NCBI GenBank assembly: GCA_024743435.1
Contig: JANSWO010000012.1
Span: 85,727-149,726, forward strand
Origin: Pseudomonadaceae bacterium
GTDB lineage: Bacteria; Pseudomonadota; Gammaproteobacteria; Pseudomonadales; Azotimanducaceae
Direction of reading: 5' to 3'
Length of the DNA: 64,000 nucleotides
The translations under genes were made by a program, and so were the position numbers. Positions within the stretch are counted from its first letter, which is position 1, and every line of letters begins with the position of its first letter. The notes below the pieces were generated by a model, which saw only the letters and a list, made by a program, of their open reading frames with translations, had not been told where the DNA came from and did no database searches. Below, one piece after another: positions 56,688 to 64,000 of this stretch.

Positions 56688-58055
56688 ATGAACGTCGTTG
56701 ATCGACTGCGATCCGACTGGCCCTATGCCGTCGCTGGCCAGCGCTTGTTTTACGGCTGGGCGATCGCGCTCGTGTCCACGCTGGGTTTCCTCATGAGCAT
56801 CCCCGGCCAGACAATGGGCATGGCTGTGTTTGCGGATCCCTTCATCGAGGCCTTCGATCTCACGCGCACCCAGCTTTCCATGGCCTATTTGTTTGGCACC
56901 GCGGGCAGTGCGTTTTTCCTTACCCGTGCCGGTCGTTGGTATGACCGCTTTGGCGCGCGAATACTGATCGTCTCCGCCTCGCTTGTGTTGTCAATAACAC
57001 TGGTTTTCATTGCGGCGATCGATCGCATTGGCTTGAGTATCGCCGCTGCGCTGAGCCTGCCTTTAGCCATGACGACCTTCCCGCTGATCCTGCTGGGCTA
57101 TTTCGGTGTGCGATTTGCGGGGCAGGGCGTTCTGACATCGGCTTCGCGCAACGTGCTTCTGATGTGGTTTGAGCGTCGTCGAGGTCTGGTATCAGGGGTT
57201 CGAGGCGTATTTGTATCGCTGGGTTTTGCCGTGGCCCCCCTTGTGCTTGCCTGGCTGATCGACATGTACGGTTGGCGCGGCGCGCTGCTGGTGATGGCAG
57301 CATGGGTTGGAGTGGGCTTTGCGGCAGTTGCGCTCATAACCGTTCGCGACAGCCCTCAGACGTGCGGGCTGCTCCCAGATGGTGGCCGGCAGAATGATGA
57401 CGATGCGGAGAAGGTTGTTCGACGTCCCTCCCGAACTCTCGCCCAGGCCAGGCGCGATCCAGTGTTCTGGGTGTATGCCCTGCCACTGTCTATGCATGCG
57501 CTGTTTGGTACTGCAGTGACCTTCCATATTGTCGCCATCTTTGCGGAAGTGGGCCGGGATAGAAGCGAGGCGTTCGGCTATTTCATCCCGTCTGCAGTGG
57601 TGTCCGTCGCCGTCAACCTGATCGCCAGCACCATTGCGGACTACGGCAGACTCAAGCCCATGCTCATGATTATGTTGGGCTTTTTTCTGTTGGGATCGTT
57701 TGGCCTGACCCGTCTGGAAACCTCGCTCGGATACTGGAGTCTTGTTATCGGCTTTGGCGCCGGTGGTGGGCTTTGGGGTGTGTTATCGAATCTCGCGTAT
57801 GTTCGTCAGTTTGGAACCGCCCACCTGGGTGAGATCAGCGGTCTGGCGACCTCGCTTATGGTTTTTGGCAGTGCGATCGGCCCGGTCGTTTTCTCGCTTG
57901 CGAACGACTGGCTCGGAAGTTTCGAGGCGGCGGCGTTGGTGTGCGTTGGTTTCCTCATCGTGTTGCTGCTCGCGGCTGTGCTCGTGTCCCAACCAAGAGA
58001 CATTGCCCCGAATGCGAGGAGTTCCAAGCAGAGTACGGGGGCAAGCTCTGGCTGA
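56688..58055 (+). CDS. MFS transporter (oxalate/formate- or monocarboxylate-type)
   Basis: 455 residues with about 12 transmembrane helices in two halves and a central loop (about 220-260). DRFGARILIVSASL, RRRGLVSGVRGVFVSLGFAVAP and VRFAGQGVLTSASRNVLLMW match the OFA/monocarboxylate group. Substrate unknown. The C-terminal tail lies within a 16-nt repeat. ATG 56688 is used instead of TTG 56685. Confidence 0.85.
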   Translation: MNVVDRLRSDWPYAVAGQRLFYGWAIALVSTLGFLMSIPGQTMGMAVFADPFIEAFDLTRTQLSMAYLFGTAGSAFFLTRAGRWYDRFGARILIVSASLVLSITLVFIAAIDRIGLSIAAALSLPLAMTTFPLILLGYFGVRFAGQGVLTSASRNVLLMWFERRRGLVSGVRGVFVSLGFAVAPLVLAWLIDMYGWRGALLVMAAWVGVGFAAVALITVRDSPQTCGLLPDGGRQNDDDAEKVVRRPSRTLAQARRDPVFWVYALPLSMHALFGTAVTFHIVAIFAEVGRDRSEAFGYFIPSAVVSVAVNLIASTIADYGRLKPMLMIMLGFFLLGSFGLTRLETSLGYWSLVIGFGAGGGLWGVLSNLAYVRQFGTAHLGEISGLATSLMVFGSAIGPVVFSLANDWLGSFEAAALVCVGFLIVLLLAAVLVSQPRDIAPNARSSKQSTGASSG

Positions 58056-58093
58056 AGCATTCTCTGGCTGAAGCACTCTCTGGCTGAAGCATT
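58046..58093 (+). repeat. 16-nt tandem repeat, three copies
   Basis: Units at 58046-58061, 58062-58077 and 58078-58093 read CTCTGGCTGAAGCATT with one base change in the second. Each holds TGA; the first TGA is the MFS stop at 58053-58055. Confidence 0.85.
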
Positions 58094-58219
58094 GTGGCGA
58101 TGTGTGGTAGCGTGCGCGCCGTTAAAAATTGTTGAGCGGACGACGTGCCTTCCGCGCATCCGCGCGTTGATGTCTCTGCGTGTTTGATCTTTTTGGTTGT
58201 GAAAAGAGGATAGGTTGCC

Positions 58220-59353
58220 ATGCCTGGTTTGCGAGCTGACGTTGATCCCGATGGATTGCTTGAGTATTCGGTTGTGTTTACCGACCGTTCTCTTAATCAC
58301 ATGTCGAAATCGTTTCAGGGCGTAATGCAGGAAATTTCGGCAACCCTGAAGAGCGTCTATCACGCAGACGCTGTTGCGATAGTTCCAGGTGGTGGCACGT
58401 TCGGTATGGAGGCGGTTGCGCGTCAGCTTTGTAATGACGCCAATGTGCTGATCATCCGAAATGGTTGGTTCAGCTACCGCTGGACTCAGATCCTGGAGAT
58501 GGCAGGCATCGCGAAAAGCGAAACCGTGCTGGCGGCAGCGCCAATTTCCGCTGCAGCTCAGGCGCCGTTCGCACCCGCCCCAATCGAGCAGGTTGAAGCG
58601 GAGATTGCCGCGAGCAAACCATCCGTTGTTTTCGCGCCGCACGTAGAGACCTCCGCTGGCATGATCCTGCCGGATGACTACCTTCGACGCGTCGCCGCCG
58701 CAGTGCACGCTGTGGGCGGGCTGTTCGTTCTCGACTGCATCGCATCCGGCTGTATCTGGGTGGACATGGCCGATATTGGCGTGGATGTGTTGATCAGCGC
58801 ACCGCAGAAAGGTTGGTCCGGCACGCCCTGCGCGGCCCAGATTATGCTCAGCGAGCGCGCACTCGCGCGCATGGCAGAGACGAAGAGTTCGAGCTTTGCG
58901 GCGGATCTGAACAAATGGCTCGATATCATGAGAGCTTACGAAGGTGGCGGCCACGCATATCACGCCACCATGCCCACCGACGGGCTGGTCACTTATCACG
59001 AACGCATGGCTGAAACCCAGGCCATGGGCTTCGAGCAGGCGAAGTCTGCTCAGATTGAACTGGGCACCCGCGTTCGTGCGCTGTTGGCAGACAACGGCTT
59101 TGCCAGCGTTGCAGCTCCCGGTTTTGAAGCGCCTGGCGTTGTGGTCAGCTACACCGATAACCCCGAGATCAAGTCCGGCGCGCGATTCATGGCCGAAGGG
59201 CTGCAGATTGCCGCCGGTGTGCCCTTGATGTGTGGCGAAGGGGAGGGCTTCTCAACGTTCCGCCTGGGTCTTTTTGGGCTGGACAAGCTTGCCAACGTCG
59301 ACGCTGCGGTAGATCGTTTTGAACAAGCGCTTAAGCAGGTGCTTGCTGACTGA
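58220..59353 (+). CDS. Class V aminotransferase
   Basis: PLP enzyme of 377 residues. The lysine in SAPQKGWSG (Lys197) forms the Schiff base. AIVPGGGTFGMEAVARQL binds the cofactor phosphate; GLFVLDCIASGCIWVDMADIG is the PLP-Asp region. Resembles serine-glyoxylate or alanine-glyoxylate aminotransferases; the amino donor is not predictable. Upstream is a MFS transporter in the same orientation, 164 nt away. Confidence 0.85.
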   Translation: MPGLRADVDPDGLLEYSVVFTDRSLNHMSKSFQGVMQEISATLKSVYHADAVAIVPGGGTFGMEAVARQLCNDANVLIIRNGWFSYRWTQILEMAGIAKSETVLAAAPISAAAQAPFAPAPIEQVEAEIAASKPSVVFAPHVETSAGMILPDDYLRRVAAAVHAVGGLFVLDCIASGCIWVDMADIGVDVLISAPQKGWSGTPCAAQIMLSERALARMAETKSSSFAADLNKWLDIMRAYEGGGHAYHATMPTDGLVTYHERMAETQAMGFEQAKSAQIELGTRVRALLADNGFASVAAPGFEAPGVVVSYTDNPEIKSGARFMAEGLQIAAGVPLMCGEGEGFSTFRLGLFGLDKLANVDAAVDRFEQALKQVLAD

Positions 59354-59461
59354 CTCTGCTCGCTAGCACGTCGGGCAGCTGTCGTGCTGTAGTGCAGATT
59401 CCGCGGTCGGCAGGGCGGTCGTGTTGCTGGCGAGTCGAGGCGCAAAATAGTGGGGGTAGTC

Positions 59462-60202
59462 ATGCTGGTGTTGCATCAATTCGAGTTTTCCCACTTCAAC
59501 GAGAAGGCGCGCTGGGCGCTCGACTACAAAGGCGTCGCGCACGAGCGCAAAAGCTATCTCCCTGGCCCTCACATGCCGGCGATCCGCAAGCTCTCCGGTC
59601 AGCAGCAAACCCCGGTTCTGACGATCGATGGCGAGGTGGTTGCAGGCTCCGCACACATCATCGATGCGCTCGAAGAGCGCTACCCGGAGAAGCCGCTTTA
59701 CCCGGTAGATAGCGAGCTCAGGCAGCAGGCGCTCGCGCTGCAGGGCCGCTTCGACGAACAGGTGGGGCCCGCCGCCAGGAGTGCATTGTTTTCGGGTCTC
59801 ATTCAAACACCCGGGTATCTCGTTAAGATGTTTGCTCGCCGTGCATCCACACCCAAGCGACTGCTGTACCGAGCGAGTCTGCCGTTGGCAAAGCGCATGA
59901 TTGCGAAGGGCAACAACGTCGTCGACAAACAGGACATTGCGCGCGCGTTTGCCCGATTCGAAGAGGCCCTGGAGGAAGTTGCTGACATGAGCCTTGGCAC
60001 CGGTTTCCTGGTTGGTGAGTCGTTTAGCGTCGCTGATCTGACAGCGGCGGCGCTGCTGGCGCCGTTTGCCAACCCCGATCACCCGGATATGTCCCGCCCG
60101 CAGCCAGTTCCCGCTGAGGTTGCGGACATCATGGCTCGGTATTCCGAGCACCCTGCGCTCCACTGGGCGCGCGCCATTTATCGAGACCATCGGCCGGTCT
60201 AG
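59462..60202 (+). CDS. Glutathione S-transferase family protein
   Basis: 246 residues from ATG 59462, with GGGGGT upstream. The thioredoxin-like N-domain has FSHFNEKARWALDYKG, QQQTPVLTIDGEVVAGSAHI, and the helical C-domain ends with GESFSVADLTAAALLAP. The catalytic residue is probably Ser or Tyr near residue 9-14; unclear. Substrate unknown. Confidence 0.86.
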   Translation: MLVLHQFEFSHFNEKARWALDYKGVAHERKSYLPGPHMPAIRKLSGQQQTPVLTIDGEVVAGSAHIIDALEERYPEKPLYPVDSELRQQALALQGRFDEQVGPAARSALFSGLIQTPGYLVKMFARRASTPKRLLYRASLPLAKRMIAKGNNVVDKQDIARAFARFEEALEEVADMSLGTGFLVGESFSVADLTAAALLAPFANPDHPDMSRPQPVPAEVADIMARYSEHPALHWARAIYRDHRPV

Positions 60203-60289
60203 CCCCTGCCTTACAGTAGCCGGCTCGATGCGTTGACCGGCTGCGCTGTCACGGCAACAATGGGGCGTGTTCGTTCATGTGCCCTCGTC

Positions 60290-60874
60290 ATGTCAGCCAG
60301 ATCAATCTCCCCCAGGCTCATGCTTTCAGCTGCATTTCTCACCGCCCTGGCGGCGGCGATTGTGCTTGCTGATTCTGGCCAGCGACCCGTGCCGACAAAC
60401 GCCGCAAACATGACTGAAGAGCTGGCTTTGCCGTCCGCTCAGACGCCTTCGACAACGATGATCGAGACAATGCCGCAGGGTGCCGCGACACTCGGTCAAA
60501 CCGGTGGCAGCGGTCTTTTTATCGAGTCATCCAAAGCGTCCAGGGAAGATCTGCAGGCGCTGCTCGATGGTTTGCAGGGAGCCATAAGTCGTGAACTGGT
60601 TGATCAAGACCCGATTGTCGTGATTCTGCATGGGCCTGATGCGAATGCGTTCGTTCGTCAAAACTATGCGAGTAACAAAATGCTGGTTGATCAGGCGGCG
60701 CTCCTCGACAGCTATGGGCTAATCGACGTTCAGATGTGTGCAACCTGGCTGGCCAGCGCTGGGCTCGATGATGACGATCTGCCGGCGTATATCCAGACAG
60801 TGCCCTACTGGCGCGACGAAGTTGGCCGCCTGACCGAACGGGGCTATAGCCGCTACGGCTCAGTCGATCTGTAG
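60290..60874 (+). CDS. Exported DsrE-like protein
   Basis: About 194 residues. Signal peptide or anchor is LMLSAAFLTALAAAIVLADS. The C-terminal part (PIVVILHGPDANAFV, SYGLIDVQMCATWLA) has a DsrE/YchN-like fold with a Cys at the family position. The start is uncertain: ATG 60290 is chosen; ATG 60260 and TTG 60233 are in frame and none has a strong ribosome site. Confidence 0.6.
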   Translation: MSARSISPRLMLSAAFLTALAAAIVLADSGQRPVPTNAANMTEELALPSAQTPSTTMIETMPQGAATLGQTGGSGLFIESSKASREDLQALLDGLQGAISRELVDQDPIVVILHGPDANAFVRQNYASNKMLVDQAALLDSYGLIDVQMCATWLASAGLDDDDLPAYIQTVPYWRDEVGRLTERGYSRYGSVDL

Positions 60875-60983
60875 CTGAGCCGCCGGGCTCGGCGCAGCGT
60901 CAATTCGGCGGCGCAGGTTCGCTTGTTGAAGCCAGATAATTGTCTACGCTTTGAGGTGTTCTTCCTCAATAGCTGAAATATCC

Positions 60984-61676
60984 ATGGAAACTCTTGCCAG
61001 CGTCGTTCCACCCGGGCTGAACTGGGTTGTCTCGCTCGCGCTAGTCGCCTGCGCCACGGTCATCAGTATCGGCGAGGTGTTGCGCCGGCGTCTGCGCGAC
61101 ACCCGTCAGCGACGCGTGCTGCACACACTCGCGCGTTGCTGGCTGGGCATATCGGGTTTATCTGGGGTCGAGCTTCCGCAACGCGCGAGGCAAACGCTCG
61201 CGGTGCTCCTGAACGAGGCGTTGGCGGCACACTTTCCTGCCACCAGTTCGGACTGGCTGTCTGCCGAGCGCGGGCGTATCCGTGGCTTGTACAACCACCA
61301 GCCCGCCTCGGTTGACTACGGCAAGTTGACGAGGGCTCAGCGACGTCACGCCATGGCATCGCTGAATGTGCTGATTGGCGTGCTGGATGAGCTGGCAGGG
61401 CAAAACTCGGAAACCGAGGGTGCTAGGCTTGCCGCACTGGCGCAGATTCGAGGGCTGCGGACCCGCCTGAAGGCTGATCAGTTAAAGCACCAGGCAGTCT
61501 ACGCAGGTCATCTCGGCGAGACAGTGATGTCGGCTCGGGCCTATCAGCAGGCGTTGACGCTACTTGAAGCGGAGCCCCATATCGCCCGACCCAATGAGAT
61601 TGCCGCCCTTCGCAGCCACATTGAGCAGGCATCTGCAGCCAAAGGGGCTGCTAATCTCGTGCGCCAGCCGGCTTAG
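60984..61676 (+). CDS. Membrane-anchored helical hypothetical protein
   Basis: 230 residues. One N-terminal transmembrane helix (LNWVVSLALVACATVISIG), then a basic stretch (RRRLRDTRQRRVL) and a helical body (MASLNVLIGVLDELAG, RTRLKADQLKHQAVYAG). No known family. ATG 60984 is chosen over an upstream start at 60951. Confidence 0.55.
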   Translation: METLASVVPPGLNWVVSLALVACATVISIGEVLRRRLRDTRQRRVLHTLARCWLGISGLSGVELPQRARQTLAVLLNEALAAHFPATSSDWLSAERGRIRGLYNHQPASVDYGKLTRAQRRHAMASLNVLIGVLDELAGQNSETEGARLAALAQIRGLRTRLKADQLKHQAVYAGHLGETVMSARAYQQALTLLEAEPHIARPNEIAALRSHIEQASAAKGAANLVRQPA

Positions 61677-61802
61677 GTTCAACTAACGCGGGATTAAGTG
61701 TCGGCTGCCTCGCTTGCATACGGGGTTATCGAGTAAGATTGCCCCAGCGAACGCGCAGCCGCGTCGCACGTCCCAGGCAACGCTTCTAGTGCCGGTCAGG
61801 GA

Positions 61803-61823
61803 CAGCAGACATCTCGTCTGCTG
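61803..61823. promoter_or_regulatory. Inverted repeat in the 227-nt gap before 61904
   Basis: CAGCAGAC, 5-nt loop ATCTC, GTCTGCTG: a perfect 8-bp inverted repeat. It lies 37 nt upstream of a terminator. Could be an operator or an RNA hairpin. Confidence 0.4.
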
Positions 61824-61859
61824 CGGTTTCTACTGCACGTGCGGGCGCTTGTCGTCGCG

Positions 61860-61879
61860 ACCTGCGGTGCAGGTTTTTT
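61860..61879 (+). terminator. Rho-independent terminator
   Basis: ACCTGC (61860-61865), 3-nt loop GGT, GCAGGT (61869-61874), whose last T begins a run of six T residues to 61879. It sits 24 nt before the ATG at 61904. It could end the upstream unit or act as an attenuator in the leader of the next gene. Confidence 0.7.
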
Positions 61880-61903
61880 CTTTCCCAAACTGCTCCGAGC
61901 CCC

Positions 61904-63613
61904 ATGACTGATCAACCCTGGTTTCTTCTTAGCAGCGATGGTGAGATTTCCATTCGTGTTAGCAACGGCATGCAAGTCGGAGAGAGCGCGGATGGTGAGC
62001 TGTTGCTGGTTGCCTTGCCGGAAGAGGCGAGGATTCGACTGCTGATCGAAGACGATGGTGTCTATGCCGAGTCCCTCGCTGGGTTTGCGTTGAATGACCC
62101 AGATACCGACATTCCGGTGACTCGTTGCTTTCTTGCACACGGTGACCGAATTGAACTGAGCGGCTCAGCACTTGTGCTGTCATCACGCTTTTCGGATTCA
62201 TACACATCTCTGGGAGAGACGGTATCGAACGGGCGAGTGTACCGGCTCGAAACCAGTGACCTGGTGGATACAGCTATCCTGGATCGGCACGATCCTTACT
62301 CGAGCGATGATGAAGCGCTTGCCACTTCTGAAGATCAGAGCGTTCCAGAGAACGACGCGGGCGCCGAACCACCGACGGGGCCCGACGCCGTGGACCCGTT
62401 CACTGATGCAGCGCGTGAAGACACAACGCTTGAGAGTGTGTTGGCGGCAACGGACAGCGAAGATGCGCCTGCAGACCTCGTGCCTGCGGAGAAAATGCCG
62501 TCTGCGCCGGTGAAGCCGGTCACGATCGAGCGGCGCGATGAACTGCCCCGCGCGAGCAATGACTCCCGAATTGAGTCGGCGATCAGCGCCGTGGTGCCTG
62601 AGGCGACCGACCTTCGAGCCAGAGAAAGATCAGGCACATCGGTTTGGCTGGCAGTTGGCCTGGCTGCCATGGTTGCAGCTATCGTGGTCGCAGCGTGGTT
62701 GGCGGGTAGTAATGATGCCCCTGATGAGAGAGTAACGCTGGACAGACCTGCCAGTAACCCAAGCCCAAGTTTTCGCGATAGCCCGAATGTTGAGCGGATC
62801 GATAACAGCGTTGCCGCCAAACAGGATCGGCCAACCGTATCGAACCCATCAGTGAACGCCAACGCGCCTGACAACGAAAGCGCTCGCCAGGACGGTCGTG
62901 ACACCGTGGATAGCTCGCTCGCTGAGCCTATGATATCGGAACAAGCGGCGGATCGGCAGGCCATTGTCGATGGTCCGGCGGTTTTTGCGGGCCAAGCCGA
63001 ACAAGTGCCTGACACGGTTGCACGGAGGCAACAGGTAAATCGGTTGTTGGATCAGGCCGAGTCTTTTTTCCAACAGGGAATCTGGACGCGCGGCGAAGAC
63101 GGCAGCGCCGCCGAGCGCTTTCTGCGGGTGCTAGATCTTGATCCGGGCAATGCGAAAGCCGCACGAGGTCTCGACCGATTGCGCACCGGGATCGCGAATA
63201 TGCGCGATCAGGATGCCGCGCGGGAGTCGCGTATTCGGCTCGAACGAATGATCGATGCCGCCGTGGCCCAGCCCGCCCCGACACCTGATAGTCCTATCAA
63301 CCCCTCGGTTGCACCGGCTGACAACGTCGACGAACTTGTCGCGCTGGCCCGACAGCGAATGGCAGAAGGGTTTATCACCGAACCTGATGCGGACAACGCT
63401 GTGCGCTATGCGCAACGAGTGCTCGCACTTGATGCCGAGAATGTGGCGGCAACGGAAATTCTGGACGAGGCGGCTGGCAAATTGCTCGCGACAGCAGTAG
63501 ACCTTCGGCTGGCGGGGCAAAACAGTGCGGCGCGCTCGCTCGTTGCCTCTGTTCTTGAGTTCGCTCCGAACCACGCCACTGCCCGGCGTTACCGCGTTGA
63601 ATGGTTGGATTAG
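61904..63613 (+). CDS. FHA-like membrane protein with TPR-like C-terminus
   Basis: 569 residues. The first about 100 (WFLLSSDGEISIRVSNG, DGELLLVALPEEARIRLLIE, HGDRIELSGSALVLSSRF) are all-beta, with an FHA-like strand pattern. A transmembrane helix (WLAVGLAAMVAAIVVAAWLAG) lies at about 248-268. A Ser/Asn/Asp-rich linker follows, and then helical repeats (AERFLRVLDLDPGNAKAARG, RYAQRVLALDAENVAATEIL) of TPR type. Function unknown; its partner may be the next gene, 27 nt downstream. Confidence 0.65.
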   Translation: MTDQPWFLLSSDGEISIRVSNGMQVGESADGELLLVALPEEARIRLLIEDDGVYAESLAGFALNDPDTDIPVTRCFLAHGDRIELSGSALVLSSRFSDSYTSLGETVSNGRVYRLETSDLVDTAILDRHDPYSSDDEALATSEDQSVPENDAGAEPPTGPDAVDPFTDAAREDTTLESVLAATDSEDAPADLVPAEKMPSAPVKPVTIERRDELPRASNDSRIESAISAVVPEATDLRARERSGTSVWLAVGLAAMVAAIVVAAWLAGSNDAPDERVTLDRPASNPSPSFRDSPNVERIDNSVAAKQDRPTVSNPSVNANAPDNESARQDGRDTVDSSLAEPMISEQAADRQAIVDGPAVFAGQAEQVPDTVARRQQVNRLLDQAESFFQQGIWTRGEDGSAAERFLRVLDLDPGNAKAARGLDRLRTGIANMRDQDAARESRIRLERMIDAAVAQPAPTPDSPINPSVAPADNVDELVALARQRMAEGFITEPDADNAVRYAQRVLALDAENVAATEILDEAAGKLLATAVDLRLAGQNSAARSLVASVLEFAPNHATARRYRVEWLD

Positions 63614-63639
63614 GTGAATAGCACCAGGGAGCAAGCTGC

Positions 63640-64000
63640 GTGAGTCGGGATAGCGATGGATCGGACAAGCCGAGCAGACAGAGCGCTAGCGTCGTAGACA
63701 TCGCGCTCGCAGCGTCGACGCCTGCGTTGCTGCGTGCCCAGGAACTCATCTACGACGCTTGGGAAACCGCAGATCCGATGGAGCGGGTTTCCATGGCGAA
63801 GCAAGCGTTGAAACTATCCCCGGATTGCGCAGATGCATACTCTCTCCTCGCGGAGGAGACTGCGCAGACCTCCCATGAGGCGCTCAAGTTATACGTGGAT
63901 GCGGCAGCTGCGGCGCAGAGAACGCTGGACCCGAGCGTATTCAAAGACGATTTGGGCCATTTCTGGGGTCTGATTGAGACTCGGCCTTTCATGCGAGCCC
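63640..64000 (+). CDS. TPR-like (ST7-like) protein, N-terminal part
   Basis: 120 residues to the right edge, so the gene is incomplete. GTG 63640 has AGGGAG 8 nt upstream. AQELIYDAWETADPMERVSM, ALKLSPDCADAYSLLAEET and FKDDLGHFWGLIETRPFMRA resemble bacterial proteins similar to ST7, which carry TPR-like repeats. The role is unknown. Confidence 0.7.
   Translation, partial: MSRDSDGSDKPSRQSASVVDIALAASTPALLRAQELIYDAWETADPMERVSMAKQALKLSPDCADAYSLLAEETAQTSHEALKLYVDAAAAAQRTLDPSVFKDDLGHFWGLIETRPFMRA

Noticed and set aside
59363..60190. 275-residue minus-strand frame
   Set aside because: It is the antisense of the GST gene, which has clear domain motifs on the plus strand.

Overview
The window looks like chromosomal, GC-rich DNA of a gammaproteobacterium. 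Support comes from the pilF/rodZ/hisS/yfgM/bamB/der order at the left end, the gammaproteobacterial families DUF3135 and DUF3080, and PurT plus PurU. Heterotrophic accessory genes (sulfatase, Rieske oxygenase, sterol-desaturase-like enzyme, LLM oxidoreductase, PhoX-like protein) would fit a marine or environmental species. I cannot name a genus. No phage, transposase, integrase or CRISPR array was seen.

Layout. 1-5.9 kb: envelope and translation cluster (pilF end, rodZ, hisS, yfgM, bamB, der). The ispG gene often found between rodZ and hisS is absent here. 5.9-12.7 kb: nitronate monooxygenase-like gene, M23 peptidase and xseA on the minus strand, then guaB and guaA behind a good sigma70-type promoter. 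12.8-22.5 kb: accessory block with a membrane alpha/beta hydrolase, a CadC-like regulator, a sterol desaturase-like enzyme, a Rieske oxygenase with an SDR, and a TetR regulator with a sulfatase. 22.6-32.8 kb: housekeeping (tadA, purL, nucleotide kinase, NUDIX, DUF3135, gamma carbonic anhydrase, purT, leuA). 33-41.8 kb: PhoX-like protein, enoyl-CoA hydratase, NUDIX, LLM oxidoreductase, the tight set DUF503-DUF3080-hypothetical-GDPD, a DUF815 ATPase and tRNA-Glu. 41.8-42.5 kb and 46.9-47.75 kb: gene-free, repeat-rich DNA flanking a five-gene minus-strand operon (DUF4331, Ig-like lipoprotein, TPR protein, ECF sigma, anti-sigma). 47.75-51.7 kb: ABC transporter with a histidine-rich loop, DUF3299 protein, then a selenoprotein-B family gene. 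51.7-64 kb: purU, avtA, acyl-CoA dehydrogenase-like protein, MOSC protein, MFS transporter, class V aminotransferase, GST, several unknown membrane proteins, and a partial gene at the edge.

The most notable feature is at 50472-51683. Two abutting open frames of a GrdB-like (glycine/sarcosine/betaine reductase selenoprotein B family) protein are in the same frame, separated by one TGA at 50907-50909. The TGA lies in a V-TGA-P-L-C context and is followed at once by a SECIS-like hairpin. I interpret it as one 403-residue selenoprotein with Sec146 rather than a truncated gene plus a second ORF. If right, this organism should encode SelA, SelB, SelC and SelD elsewhere.

Functional links: purL, purT, purU, guaB and guaA all serve purine synthesis, and PurU can supply the formate PurT uses. 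The ECF sigma/anti-sigma pair probably controls its own operon, including the exported DUF4331 and lipoprotein products. The ABC transporter with DUF3299 resembles the zinc-linked Zrg type, but without the DUF2796 protein beside it. Several families of short dispersed repeats occupy the gaps between genes.
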